Source of the DNA: Cyanobacteria bacterium SZAS-4
GTDB lineage: Bacteria > Cyanobacteriota > Vampirovibrionia > Obscuribacterales > Obscuribacteraceae
Direction of reading: 5' to 3'
Length of the DNA: 64,000 nt
NCBI GenBank assembly: GCA_018266255.1
Contig: JAFEAT010000003.1
Location: 62,001-126,000, forward strand
Shown: one piece after another, positions 1-8,356 of the stretch
Layout: every line of letters starts with the position of its first letter
Numbering within the stretch: position 1 is the first letter of the stretch
The notes under the pieces: model-generated
What the model saw: only the letters and a program-made list of their open reading frames with translations
The model's database searches: none
What the model was told of the DNA's origin: nothing
Position numbers and translations under genes: made by a program

Positions 1-395
1 AGGTAATCCATGACGATAAAGGGCTGACCACTTGGACTGATGCCGAAGTCGTAGACCGTAATTACGTTAGGATGGCTGATTCTGCTTGCTGACTGCGATT
101 CTTGCTGGAATCGTTTGACGCTCATTGAGTCGGAAATCAACTGAGCTTGCAACATCTTGATGGCGACGATGCGGTCCATAAGAGCGTGACGGGCTTTGTA
201 GACAACGCCCATGCCACCATGTCCGATCACTTCTTGAATTTCGTAGTTTCCAGCCAGGGTCGTGCCCAGAAGCGGGTCTTGGACGACGTTGACGAGGAGA
301 GTGCCGTCGTGAGGACAGGCGGCTACGATGCCCGTGAACTGCCGATTGCACTCCAGGCACACTTTCTCATTTAGTCGTTTGACTTCGGCCGACAC
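1..395 (-). CDS. Ser/Thr protein kinase with N-terminal zinc ribbon, 5' part only
   Basis: The N-terminal ~131 residues of a Hanks-type kinase run off the left edge of the window. The start is GTG at 395, preceded by CGGAG after an in-frame stop. A zinc-ribbon pair comes first (CLEC, then CPHDGTLL), then the linker QDPLLGT, the glycine-rich loop GHGGMGVVYKAR, the VAIKML lysine strand and the start of the hinge (FIVMDYL). The catalytic loop and everything after it lie outside the window. The same ribbon-linker-kinase layout recurs in the kinases at 26246-27883 and 27955-29856, so this belongs to one paralogous family. The substrate is unknown. Confidence 0.9.
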   Translation of the reverse strand, partial: MSAEVKRLNEKVCLECNRQFTGIVAACPHDGTLLVNVVQDPLLGTTLAGNYEIQEVIGHGGMGVVYKARHALMDRIVAIKMLQAQLISDSMSVKRFQQESQSASRISHPNVITVYDFGISPSGQPFIVMDY

Positions 396-618
396 TTTAC
401 TCCGTAATCATATTTTTTTGCGCTGCTAGCGCGCTGACATTGTAGGGCGAGCTTCTATGAATGTACCCACGTATCATAGCCCACTAAACCATCAGCCCGC
501 CAAGGGGGCCGTATGTGGGCACCGGTCGGGGAATCCAATCCTGTGCCTCACTTGCAGCTTACTCTGGGCTGAACCTTCAGTTTGTCGCATTGTCGCGACC
601 CTATTGATCTGCATGCCG

Positions 619-1848
619 TCACTGAGCGATGATGGATTTGGCCTCGGTTGTGGGCTCGACATTGCCGTCGAAGACTTCCAGAAAATGCGCTCCCTCGACC
701 CATTCCGGTTTAAATCCAGTCACGTGAGTTGTCGTGATCAACGTTTGAGTGTCGTTTTTCACCAGTGACATGAGCAGTCCCTGCCGATTTAAGTCGAGTT
801 CGGCGAGCACGTCATCGAGCAGCAAAATTGGGGGCTCGCTTAGGTGCTCCTGCACTCTTTCCAGTTCAGCGAGTTTGCAAGCCAGCACCAGACTGCGCTG
901 TTGCCCCTGGCTGGCGAACTCGACTGCGTCGGCCCCATTCAGTGAAAACTTGATGTCGTCTCGATGCGGTCCGCACAGTGTCTGCTTTCGGGCAATTTCC
1001 TCATAGCGTCTTTGCTTCATCAGCACCATCAAACTCTGTGCCAGTTCTGACTCTGGTTGTTCGACAATCTGGCTCGCTGAAACTGAGTCTGCTTCAGGTC
1101 CCTCCTCATCCTCGTCTTTAGACTCTTTGGCTCGAAAAATGTATTCCGCCGTTAGCTTCTCGCGTTTTCCGGAGATGTGTTCTTGATGACGCTCAGCTCT
1201 GGGAAGCAGGTCGTTGAGCAAGTGCAGCCTGTGTTTTATGATTGTCGCTCCCAAGCGCGCCGTTTGTTCGTCCCAAACTCTGAGCTGATCCTGGTCCTCC
1301 ACACTTACTCGTCCTTTCTCGAAGAGCAGCTTGAGGAGCCGGTTCCGTTGTGCGACGCTCTTGAGGTATTTGGACAATATATCTTGATATGCCGGGCGCA
1401 ACGTGATCAAAATATCGTCGATCCAATCGCGCCGAAACTTTGGCCCACCCCGCAAAAGATTCAAATCCGAACTTTTAAAGCTGACCGTAACCAATCGACC
1501 GCGCAATGATTTTGCCGAACCGATCGTTAATCCGTTCACCTTTATCTGTCTCTCGATGCCTCTGGCTCTTGGCTTATCTGTGGGCGCGAGAGCGAAAGTT
1601 GCGATCGCTTCAGCTCCGCCGCTTTCGAAAACCAACTCAATGCGCATATCTGTTTCGCCGGCGCGGATTAAGTCGCCATCTTGCTGAGCGCGCGTTGACC
1701 GACCCAGCGAAATGATTTCAATCGCTTCCAAAAAGTTGGTTTTGCCCTGTGCGTTCTCGCCGATCAGTACATTCCGTCCATCACTCAGGTCGACCGACGA
1801 CCGTTTGTAATTTCTGAAATTAGTCAGGGAAACTTTTTTGACTCGCAC
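619..1848 (-). CDS. recF: DNA replication and repair protein RecF
   Basis: RecF is an SMC-like ABC ATPase that loads RecA at single-strand gaps with RecO and RecR. Walker A (GENAQGKT, residues 30-37), the signature segment SQGQQRSL (313-320), Walker B with ILLLDDVLAELD (341-352) and the H-loop TTTH (about 372-375) are all present. At 409 residues it is longer than the usual ~360. The extra length is a charged, low-complexity insert at about residues 240-270 (KESKDEDEEG...). It lies 21 bp downstream of ribF on the same strand, so the two are probably cotranscribed. gyrB starts on the opposite strand about 1.3 kb away, a loose echo of the common recF-gyrB linkage. Confidence 0.96.
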   Translation of the reverse strand: MRVKKVSLTNFRNYKRSSVDLSDGRNVLIGENAQGKTNFLEAIEIISLGRSTRAQQDGDLIRAGETDMRIELVFESGGAEAIATFALAPTDKPRARGIERQIKVNGLTIGSAKSLRGRLVTVSFKSSDLNLLRGGPKFRRDWIDDILITLRPAYQDILSKYLKSVAQRNRLLKLLFEKGRVSVEDQDQLRVWDEQTARLGATIIKHRLHLLNDLLPRAERHQEHISGKREKLTAEYIFRAKESKDEDEEGPEADSVSASQIVEQPESELAQSLMVLMKQRRYEEIARKQTLCGPHRDDIKFSLNGADAVEFASQGQQRSLVLACKLAELERVQEHLSEPPILLLDDVLAELDLNRQGLLMSLVKNDTQTLITTTHVTGFKPEWVEGAHFLEVFDGNVEPTTEAKSIIAQ

Positions 1849-1869
1849 AAAAACTCGCTAAAAATGCCG

Positions 1870-2853
1870 TTACGCAGGGAGTTTGTCTTTGGGCATCCCG
1901 TCATTTGACTGGTTGATTAGCGCTCTTGCGACGTTGCAGTCGGCAGCGATTTGTGTGCGTAGAGCCTCGACGCCATCGAACTTTTGCTCTGGTCGCAAAT
2001 GAGCGGTGAAGTCGACTTGAATGGTTGAGTTGTACAAGTTTTCATCGAAGTCTAAAATGTGCACTTCGACAAGAAGCGCAGCCCCACCTGATTCACTCAC
2101 ACCTGGCTGAGGTTTGAATGTGGGTCGGTAGCCAACGTTGATGACACAGGGCAGATTTCTGCCGTCGGATAGTCTTGCCACTCCGGCATAGACACCGCGG
2201 CCAGGCACGATTTGATATTCACAAATTGCCATATTCGCCGTGGGAAATCCGAGTTTCCGACCTCGTCCTTCTCCTCTTACCACTTCACCAATCAGGGCGT
2301 AGGGGCGAGACAGAACGGAGGTGGCTTCAGCAACTTTGCAATTTATTACAAGATCTCGAACGCGTGAACTTGAAACTTCTTCGCCGTCCACAAATACCAT
2401 TTGAGCTGCGTGAACGCTGAAATCCAGCTCAGCGCCTAGTTTTTCGAGTAAAGAGGCATCGCCCTCGCGGTCCTTTCCGAAGTGATGGTTATATCCGACT
2501 GATATTGACTTGGCTCCCATAGCTCCAACCAATATGTTTTCCACATATTCTCTCGGGCTCAGGCGGCACAAATCTTCTGTAAAGGATAGAACCAACGTCG
2601 CTTCCACGCCGAGGCTCTCAAACAGCTCCAGGCGCTGCTCAATTACCGTTAAAAGCAGTGGCGAGAAACCTCTTGTCAGAGCCCGGGGGTGATCTTTGAA
2701 GGTGACGACGCCGGCCGTCACTCCCAGTCGCTTGGCTTCCTCGACCGCTTTTCCAATGACAACTTGATGTCCAGGATGCACTCCGTCGAAGAACCCGAGC
2801 GCGATTGCCGATTTCTTCAAAAGACCTGGTGTGGCTGCGTAGAAGGTTTCCAA
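1870..2853 (-). CDS. ribF: Bifunctional riboflavin kinase / FAD synthetase RibF
   Basis: This cytosolic enzyme converts riboflavin to FMN and then FAD. The N-terminal nucleotidyltransferase domain (about residues 15-170) carries GFFDGVHPGH with the HxGH signature near residue 27, and the SSSRVRDL segment. The C-terminal flavokinase domain (about 185-310) carries GRGRKLGFPTAN and a GVYAG strand. The length of 327 aa is normal. It is the first gene of a probable ribF-recF pair transcribed away from gyrB. The start is ATG at 2853. No FMN riboswitch is obvious in the 300 bp between ribF and gyrB. Confidence 0.96.
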   Translation of the reverse strand: METFYAATPGLLKKSAIALGFFDGVHPGHQVVIGKAVEEAKRLGVTAGVVTFKDHPRALTRGFSPLLLTVIEQRLELFESLGVEATLVLSFTEDLCRLSPREYVENILVGAMGAKSISVGYNHHFGKDREGDASLLEKLGAELDFSVHAAQMVFVDGEEVSSSRVRDLVINCKVAEATSVLSRPYALIGEVVRGEGRGRKLGFPTANMAICEYQIVPGRGVYAGVARLSDGRNLPCVINVGYRPTFKPQPGVSESGGAALLVEVHILDFDENLYNSTIQVDFTAHLRPEQKFDGVEALRTQIAADCNVARALINQSNDGMPKDKLPA

Positions 2854-3158
2854 GGCGATTTCCTGTTGTCTGACTAACGCTCCGCATGGGCTTCGCGCCC
2901 CAGTATTTTAGCCCAGAGATTCAAAGACTGCTTAGACTAGAGTAGTTTCATCTGGAAATATTGCGGAAACCCGCCAGCGAACAGCGCGGAGTGGGATTTT
3001 TGCAGGTGCTTTGTGCTAAAATTTGAGTTGTGGCGCGAACCGTCAAGTGATGGCGAGTGCCTTTCTCTGTCCGACTTTTCAAGCATGTGTGTGTCTCGAT
3101 TTCCAAGTTCTTTCGAGCTGTCGAACTGTGGAAACCATTTATATTTTGGGTGTCATAA

Positions 3159-5246
3159 ATGCCGAACAAACAAGATTCATCAGCAGGACCTTCAACAGTG
3201 ACTGAAGACAATTCAGAAAAAGAAGAAAAGCAAGTTCCACCGCCTCGTCCAGCTTCAGAGACTGGAACGGAGGCCGCCGACTACACCGCCAACGCGATCG
3301 ACGTTCTCGAAGGGCTAGAGGCTGTACGTAAACGTCCTGGCATGTACATCGGCAGTACCGGACCTCGTGGACTGCACCATCTCGTTTGGGAAATTGTCGA
3401 CAACTCTGTTGACGAAGCATTGGCTGGTTTTTGTAAGTCTATCGATGTCGTAATCAATGAGGACAACTCAGTCACTGTCCAAGATGACGGTCGCGGAATT
3501 CCTACGGGAATCGTCGAAAAGTCTGGCAAGAGCGGCGTTGAAACTGTATTTACGATTCTGCACGCAGGCGGCAAATTTGGCGGCGGCGGATACAAGGTCT
3601 CTGGTGGATTGCACGGTGTCGGAGCTTCGGTCGTTAACGCTCTTTCCGAGAGATTGGAAGCTGAGATTTTTCGTGACGGAAAGCATTACAAGCAAGCTTA
3701 CAATCGTGGCGAACCTGATGGTGGCTTGGAAGTCGTCGGCACTTCCGATAAAAGAGGCACGAAGGTTACATTTTGGCCCGATGATTTGATTTTTCATGAC
3801 GTAAATGAAGACAACGAACAAGTCAAAATCGTTGTTGAGTGGGATGTGATCATCACTCGATTGAGAGAAATGGCTTTTCTCAACAAGGGTCTGAAGATCG
3901 ACATCACTGATAAGCGCGAAAAAGACTTGCATGAAGTTTTCCACTATGAAGGTGGTATCGCAAGTTACGTTGACTATATGAACAACACTCGCGAATCGTT
4001 GCACAATCCGCCCATCTACTTCGAGATGGAGCAAAACGGAATTGTTGTTGAGTGTGCGCTGCAATGGACCACTACATTTACTGAGTCCATCTATACATTC
4101 GTCAATAACATCAAAACCGGTGATGGTGGCACTCACTTAACTGGTTTTAGAAATGCGTTGACGAGAATCATCAACGATTACGCGCGCAAAACAAATCAAG
4201 TCAAGGAAAGTGACGCCAACTTCACCGGTGAAGACGTACGCGAAGGCTTGACTGCGATTATCAGCGTCAAGGTTCCTGAGCCACAATTTGAAGGACAGAC
4301 AAAAGAGCGTCTTGGTAATCGGGAAGTTCAAGGTGTTACACAGTCGATCGTCTCTGAGCGATTGTCTGATTGGCTCGAGTTGAATCCAAATCCAGCTAAG
4401 AAAGTAATTCAAAAAGCGCTGCAAGCCAGAATGGCTCGCGAAGCCGCTTTGAACGCGAAGAAGCTGATTCGTCGCCAATCTGTTTTGGAAAACTCTTCCC
4501 TGCCAGGCAAGCTGTCAGATTGTTCAGACAGAGATCCAGGTAAATGCGAAATCTACCTGGTGGAAGGTGACTCCGCCGGTGGTAGCGCCAAGACAGGAAG
4601 AGACAGACATTTCCAAGCGATCCTTCCATTGCGCGGCAAAATCTTGAACGTTGAAAGAGTTCAGCCAGGACGCATCTACGAGAATACAGAAATTCAAGCG
4701 ATGATCATGGCCCTTGGACTTGTAGTCAAAGAAGATGACGAAGAAACTGGTGGCAAGAGCGCAGGTTTGCTGCGTCCGAACGCTGAGAATTTGGATTTGT
4801 CCAAGCTTCGCTACCACAAAGTGATTATCATGACCGACGCCGACGTAGATGGCAGTCACATCCGCACTTTGTTACTCACGTTCTTCTTCAGATACGCTCG
4901 TCCACTCGTGAACAACGGTTATGTGTACATCGCACAACCACCATTGTTTAAAGTGACTAAAGGGAAGCGGGTCGAATATTGCTACAACGAACACAAGTTG
5001 GAAGCAGTGTTAGCTGAGATGGGCGAAAAGGCTGAGATTCAGCGCTTTAAGGGTCTCGGTGAAATGATGCCTGAGCAGTTGTGGCAGACAACTATGAATC
5101 CTGAAACTCGAACACTCAGGCAGGTGACAGTAGCGGATGCTTCTGAAGCGGACCACGTCGTTGACTTGCTCATGGGCGAATCAGTGCAACCGCGTAAGGA
5201 CTTCATCATGAACCATGCGCACGAAGTAATGCACCTGGACGTTTAG
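3159..5246 (+). CDS. gyrB: DNA gyrase subunit B
   Basis: This is the ATPase subunit of gyrase, which supercoils DNA with GyrA. The GHKL ATPase is complete: EIVDNSVDEALAG, DDGRGIP and GGLHGVGASVVNALS. The Toprim domain follows with EGDSAGG and the metal-binding DADVDG. The C-terminal tail has QRFKGLGEMMPEQLW, typical of GyrB rather than ParE. The length of 695 aa matches the short GyrB class without the large proteobacterial insert. The first ~40 residues are a polar, charged extension before the conserved core (IDVLEGLEAVRKRPGMYIG). The next gene begins only 8 bp after the stop, which suggests a two-gene transcript. Confidence 0.97.
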   Translation: MPNKQDSSAGPSTVTEDNSEKEEKQVPPPRPASETGTEAADYTANAIDVLEGLEAVRKRPGMYIGSTGPRGLHHLVWEIVDNSVDEALAGFCKSIDVVINEDNSVTVQDDGRGIPTGIVEKSGKSGVETVFTILHAGGKFGGGGYKVSGGLHGVGASVVNALSERLEAEIFRDGKHYKQAYNRGEPDGGLEVVGTSDKRGTKVTFWPDDLIFHDVNEDNEQVKIVVEWDVIITRLREMAFLNKGLKIDITDKREKDLHEVFHYEGGIASYVDYMNNTRESLHNPPIYFEMEQNGIVVECALQWTTTFTESIYTFVNNIKTGDGGTHLTGFRNALTRIINDYARKTNQVKESDANFTGEDVREGLTAIISVKVPEPQFEGQTKERLGNREVQGVTQSIVSERLSDWLELNPNPAKKVIQKALQARMAREAALNAKKLIRRQSVLENSSLPGKLSDCSDRDPGKCEIYLVEGDSAGGSAKTGRDRHFQAILPLRGKILNVERVQPGRIYENTEIQAMIMALGLVVKEDDEETGGKSAGLLRPNAENLDLSKLRYHKVIIMTDADVDGSHIRTLLLTFFFRYARPLVNNGYVYIAQPPLFKVTKGKRVEYCYNEHKLEAVLAEMGEKAEIQRFKGLGEMMPEQLWQTTMNPETRTLRQVTVADASEADHVVDLLMGESVQPRKDFIMNHAHEVMHLDV

Positions 5247-5254
5247 GATTCGGT

Positions 5255-5887
5255 GTGATCAACGTAGCAAATGTGCTGACAGTGGGAAGAGTCGTACTGG
5301 CTCTCGGCACTGTCAGTCTGCTCTTTGTTCCCGGTGAACAATTTCGATGGGTCGCTTTTGGAGCAACCATTTTCGTGATTTGGGCCGATGGACTGGATGG
5401 TTATTTCGCTAGAAAACTGAAACAGACTTCCAAGCTGGGTGGTATTCTCGACATCGCCGGGGACCGTGCGGTTGAGCTGGTTTACTGGATTGTCTTTGCC
5501 GTACTCGGATGGGTTCCCGTCTGGATTCCGATTCTATTCGTCGTTCGCGGCACTTTTGTCGATGCTATGCGCAGTCACGCTGCAGAAGATGGCTTCACCG
5601 CATTTGGTGCCAAGACGATGATGCAGAGTAAAGTTGGAAAATTTCTGGTTGCGTCGAATTTTAGTCGATTTAGCTATGCAATCGCTAAAGCCGTAGCCTT
5701 CTGTCTGCTGATCGCAGCAAACACGGAAGCAGGAGGGGCTACCGTCGTTCCTGCAATTGCCAATTTCTGCGTTTATTTTTCGGCAGCATTCTGTGTAGTA
5801 AGAGGGTTGCCCGTGTTTTTTGAAGGCGACAATATTTTTGTGTTTAAACCTGCTGTTGATGTTGCGCAGTCTGAATCAAAAAAGTGA
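5255..5887 (+). CDS. pgsA: CDP-alcohol phosphatidyltransferase (PgsA-like)
   Basis: This integral membrane enzyme of phospholipid synthesis most likely makes phosphatidylglycerol phosphate from CDP-diacylglycerol and glycerol 3-phosphate. The family signature DG-x2-AR-x8-G-x3-D-x3-D is perfect in ADGLDGYFARKL...GGILDIAGD (about residues 44-70), and several hydrophobic segments surround it. The length of 210 aa is usual. Translation starts at GTG 5255 with AGGA just upstream, immediately after gyrB. The exact acceptor (glycerol 3-phosphate or another alcohol) cannot be fixed from sequence alone. A short repeat begins over its stop codon. Confidence 0.85.
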   Translation: MINVANVLTVGRVVLALGTVSLLFVPGEQFRWVAFGATIFVIWADGLDGYFARKLKQTSKLGGILDIAGDRAVELVYWIVFAVLGWVPVWIPILFVVRGTFVDAMRSHAAEDGFTAFGAKTMMQSKVGKFLVASNFSRFSYAIAKAVAFCLLIAANTEAGGATVVPAIANFCVYFSAAFCVVRGLPVFFEGDNIFVFKPAVDVAQSESKK

Positions 5888-5942
5888 ATCCAAAATCTGA
5901 TTCTCAACATGTGAATCCAAAATCTAAATTCCAAAATCTGAC
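5884..5942. repeat. Short tandem-like repeat after pgsA
   Basis: The unit GTGAATCCAAAATCTGA occurs at 5884-5900, nearly unchanged at 5911-5927, and again shortened (ATTCCAAAATCTGA) at 5929-5942. The first copy contains the pgsA stop codon. The remaining ~240 bp before the next gene hold a GGTAAC direct repeat near 6102-6118 and no recognisable gene. Confidence 0.7.
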
Positions 5943-6182
5943 ACATCGATAATAGATGTTGAAATTCTCACAGACAGCTCACTGCTAAATCCCAAATCTC
6001 GAAACCGAACTCCAGCTTGTCGATTGGACCATCTTGATCGGGGAGAGCGGGTCAAAAAAGTTGCCAAGAATGGGCATCCTACGTAGTGCGTGTGGGGCGC
6101 GGTAACCTTTTGGTAACGTTGCATCGGCAATCTTAGCGAAGGTAGGGCAACCAGTCTCAGATTCGGTTATAGGGGAAATGCA

Positions 6183-7334
6183 ATGTCTCTAGGAACACAG
6201 CCAAAGGCTCTTGATGCAGCAGGTGCAAAACAAGCAGACCAGCCCCAGCAGGTGCAACCGAAGTGGGACGTTAATCACCGCGAAGTTTTGAATCAGATCA
6301 AACAGGATCGGGCTGGTGCTCACGCTGATGCAAGGGCGGTAGCCGCTGTTCAGCCTCATCGCGACGTGCAGCAGCAGCAACAACAGCAGCAGCATCGTGT
6401 GGAGCGACCTGCACCTCATCCAGTGGCGAGCCGCCCTGAGGTGCATCGTCCTGAAGTGCATCGTCCTGAAGTGCAACGCACAGTTCAACAGCAACAACTG
6501 CAACAGCAACAAGAGCAACGTCGGCACCCTGAAGTGCGTCAGAACGGACAGACTCAACCACACCGCACCGATGTGACCCAGCCTCAGCAGATTGCGCAAA
6601 ATCATCCCACACAACAGTGGAACCGACGCGACAGTCACAACCAGAATCAGCATCCGACCGAAATCAACCGCACCATAATCAATAACAATCAACGTTATGA
6701 ATATGGAAACAATGGCGGACAGAACAACAATAACCTCAAGTATCTCTATGGTGGATTGGCTGGTGGTGCGCTGCTCGGCGGCGGTGCCACATATTTCGCT
6801 AATCGCGACAACTATCGCGATTATGCATACGGACAGAATTACAACGGCAGCATTTATTCCGATCCATATCGCAACTTCAACAACAGTTCTACCTATAACC
6901 AGTACAATCGCTACGATCAGTACAACCAATACAACCAGTACGATCAGTACGCATTCAACAATCAGTACGATCAGTACAACCAATATAATCAATACGATCA
7001 GTACAACAACCAATACAATCAGTACGATCAATATGCATTCAACAACCAGTACGATCGATTCGGTCAGTACAATAATTATTCAGACAACAGCTGGCAGTAC
7101 AACAATTCCGATTATCTATATGGCGGCACAACCTATGGAGGTGCCGGATTAGACAGGTACGGCAATCGTCCTATCTATGAAACGACTTACGTCGATAGCT
7201 ATCGTCCAATCTATCGTGACCCAAATCCGCTCAACGTCATTCCACAGATATTCGGAACCATTCTTGGTGGAGTGCTCGGAAACATCACGAACAGCAATCA
7301 TCACAGACGGTACTACAATCCGGCTGACTGCTAA
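6183..7334 (+). CDS. Q/N/Y-rich prion-like low-complexity protein with a Gly-rich hydrophobic segment
   Basis: I do not recognise a family. The 383-aa protein has a Q/H/P/R-rich N-terminal third (runs of Q at about residues 64-71 and 98-110, three PEVHR-type repeats near residue 85). A Gly/Ala-rich hydrophobic stretch (YLYGGLAGGALLGGGATY) sits at about residues 187-204. A tyrosine/asparagine/glutamine-rich block with repeats of NQYDQY and NQYNQY covers about residues 238-300. The C-terminus has another short Gly-rich hydrophobic piece (IFGTILGGVLGNI). There is no classical signal peptide. GGGGA precedes the ATG, and a hairpin terminator follows the stop, so it appears monocistronic. The Q/N/Y composition resembles prion-like or phase-separating domains; a structural or surface role is inference. 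Confidence 0.75.
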   Translation: MSLGTQPKALDAAGAKQADQPQQVQPKWDVNHREVLNQIKQDRAGAHADARAVAAVQPHRDVQQQQQQQQHRVERPAPHPVASRPEVHRPEVHRPEVQRTVQQQQLQQQQEQRRHPEVRQNGQTQPHRTDVTQPQQIAQNHPTQQWNRRDSHNQNQHPTEINRTIINNNQRYEYGNNGGQNNNNLKYLYGGLAGGALLGGGATYFANRDNYRDYAYGQNYNGSIYSDPYRNFNNSSTYNQYNRYDQYNQYNQYDQYAFNNQYDQYNQYNQYDQYNNQYNQYDQYAFNNQYDRFGQYNNYSDNSWQYNNSDYLYGGTTYGGAGLDRYGNRPIYETTYVDSYRPIYRDPNPLNVIPQIFGTILGGVLGNITNSNHHRRYYNPADC

Positions 7335-7357
7335 TCATTGAACGCTCAGAAAAAAGA

Positions 7358-7387
7358 AGACGCACTCAACCCCGTTCGAGTGCGTCT
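7358..7387. terminator. Bidirectional hairpin terminator
   Basis: A 10-bp stem AGACGCACTC/GAGTGCGTCT (7358-7367 with 7378-7387) has a 10-nt loop. On the minus strand a T-rich tract (TTCTTTTTT) follows it, so it best terminates the gene at 7505-7999. On the plus strand it lies just after the prion-like gene. Confidence 0.85.
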
Positions 7388-7394
7388 ATTTGCT

Positions 7395-7456
7395 CGCAGG
7401 ACCGGTGCTGCCCGCGGTGGAATGCATCCCTGCTTTCCCTCACTTGAGTACCTGCG
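7395..7456 (-). repeat. Structured repeat element, copy 1
   Basis: This 62-bp element is about 85% identical to 8079-8140, with weaker similarity continuing to about 7498. It can fold into an outer stem CGCAGG/CCTGCG enclosing three hairpins: ACCG/CGGT, a palindrome around ATGCAT, and CTC-ACTT-GAG. It lies between the stop codon of the minus-strand gene at 7505 and that gene's terminator, so it would be part of a 3' untranslated region or a terminator-bounded small RNA. I do not match it to a known RNA family. Confidence 0.6.
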
Positions 7457-7504
7457 CCTTATATTGTTTTTGACGGTCTCATGCCGTCAATGTTCCAACT
7501 CAAA

Positions 7505-7999
7505 TCAATAAGGAATTAGGACGACCAAAGTGTCATTTTTTGCTGTTCCAAGATCAGCTTTCAGGTCATCGTACATCTGAAAATATTCGTCCAGACCTTC
7601 GTCCACATAGGTTTCGACGTATTCCAGCCCAAGTCCTTCGAAATATTCGCTGATTGTTGGTTCAAACGATTCACTATCGCGTGGGTCCGCGATTTCCATC
7701 TTTTTCTTCAATTCAATCTGCGCGTCATAATCCATAACCCAATGGACGTATTCGCAATCGGCGACAAACTCTGCTCCGAGCTGTGATCCAAAAGTCGGTA
7801 ACCCGAGCTTCTTGGTCATCCAATCGCTCAACCCACTAAGGATCCAGCTGTCTGTAGTGCCGCCCCACACCCTCTCTAGCCCTTCTTCATTGTGCATACG
7901 CTCGAACAGGGCGTCGATGTCGTCGGGCGAATTCCAGTCGAATTTACGCAGCTCCGCAAAGGAGGCGGGACTAGCAAAGAATGCGATGTAATCTGACAT
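7505..7999 (-). CDS. Hypothetical acidic protein (possibly DUF1877-like)
   Basis: This is an unrecognised 164-aa acidic soluble protein. ATG at 7999 has GGAA about 7 nt upstream and is preferred over an upstream TTG at 8023. It has no signal peptide or membrane segment. Aromatic and acidic residues are frequent, and the C-terminus (LKADL...TLVVLIPY) faintly recalls DUF1877/YfbM-type proteins, but this is weak. It stands alone on the minus strand and ends in the structured element and terminator at 7358-7456. Confidence 0.65.
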   Translation of the reverse strand: MSDYIAFFASPASFAELRKFDWNSPDDIDALFERMHNEEGLERVWGGTTDSWILSGLSDWMTKKLGLPTFGSQLGAEFVADCEYVHWVMDYDAQIELKKKMEIADPRDSESFEPTISEYFEGLGLEYVETYVDEGLDEYFQMYDDLKADLGTAKNDTLVVLIPY

Positions 8000-8042
8000 T
8001 AGGTTTTCCAGACGGGAGCCCAATTATATGCGACCGCGTAAA

Positions 8043-8069
8043 AAAACGCGCCCTTAGAGAGCGCGTTTT
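8043..8069. terminator. Bidirectional hairpin terminator
   Basis: The stem AAAACGCGC/GCGCGTTTT (8043-8051 with 8061-8069) has a 9-nt loop and is flanked by a run of A on the left. On the minus strand it ends in seven T, terminating the waaA-lpxK-heptosyltransferase transcript after the second structured element. Confidence 0.88.
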
Positions 8070-8078
8070 GTAATTGTT

Positions 8079-8140
8079 CGCAGGTCCGGTACTGCCCGCG
8101 GATGGATGCATCCCTGCTTCCACTCACTTGAGTTTCTGCG
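8079..8140 (-). repeat. Structured repeat element, copy 2
   Basis: This is the second copy of the element at 7395-7456, in the same orientation and the same position relative to a terminator. Compared with copy 1, the hairpin ACCG/CGGT has become TCCG/CGGA: both partners changed and pairing is kept. The outer stem is also kept through a G-U pair, and looser similarity extends to about 8180. It lies downstream of the heptosyltransferase gene on the minus strand. Confidence 0.6.
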
Positions 8141-8205
8141 TTATGTAGCTACTGACGACCTTCGCTCTCATTTGTTCCAGCTCCGAAAACCTCTTTTGAA
8201 AATTC

Positions 8206-8314
8206 AACCGATGACGGTTTAGTTTGAAAATCATTGTCAAAAATTACTTCCAAAATTCAACCGACAACGGTTCAGTTTTTGAAAATCATTTCCAAAACTC
8301 AACCGACAACGGTT
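8206..8314. repeat. Three AACCG-N4-CGGTT palindromes
   Basis: The palindrome appears at 8206-8219, 8259-8272 and 8301-8314, each within a larger repeated context (CAACCG..., then CGGTTYAGTTT, then GAAAATCAT between copies). Two more copies lie at 35872-35957 in the opposite orientation. They could be repetitive extragenic palindromes or binding sites for a dimeric regulator. Together with the two elements above they fill the gene-free stretch 8000-8356. Confidence 0.75.
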
Positions 8315-8356
8315 TAGTTTGGAAGGGACATTTGAAGCTGATTTAATGATTGTTGG

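Noticed and set aside
3468..4136. 222-aa minus-strand ORF inside gyrB
   Set aside because: GyrB is unambiguous on the plus strand; the antisense frame has no family features.
6189..7031. 280-aa hydrophobic Val/Ile/Leu-rich minus-strand ORF
   Set aside because: It is the antisense image of Q/N/Y codons in the prion-like gene; the composition follows from the repeats and no ribosome site is seen.
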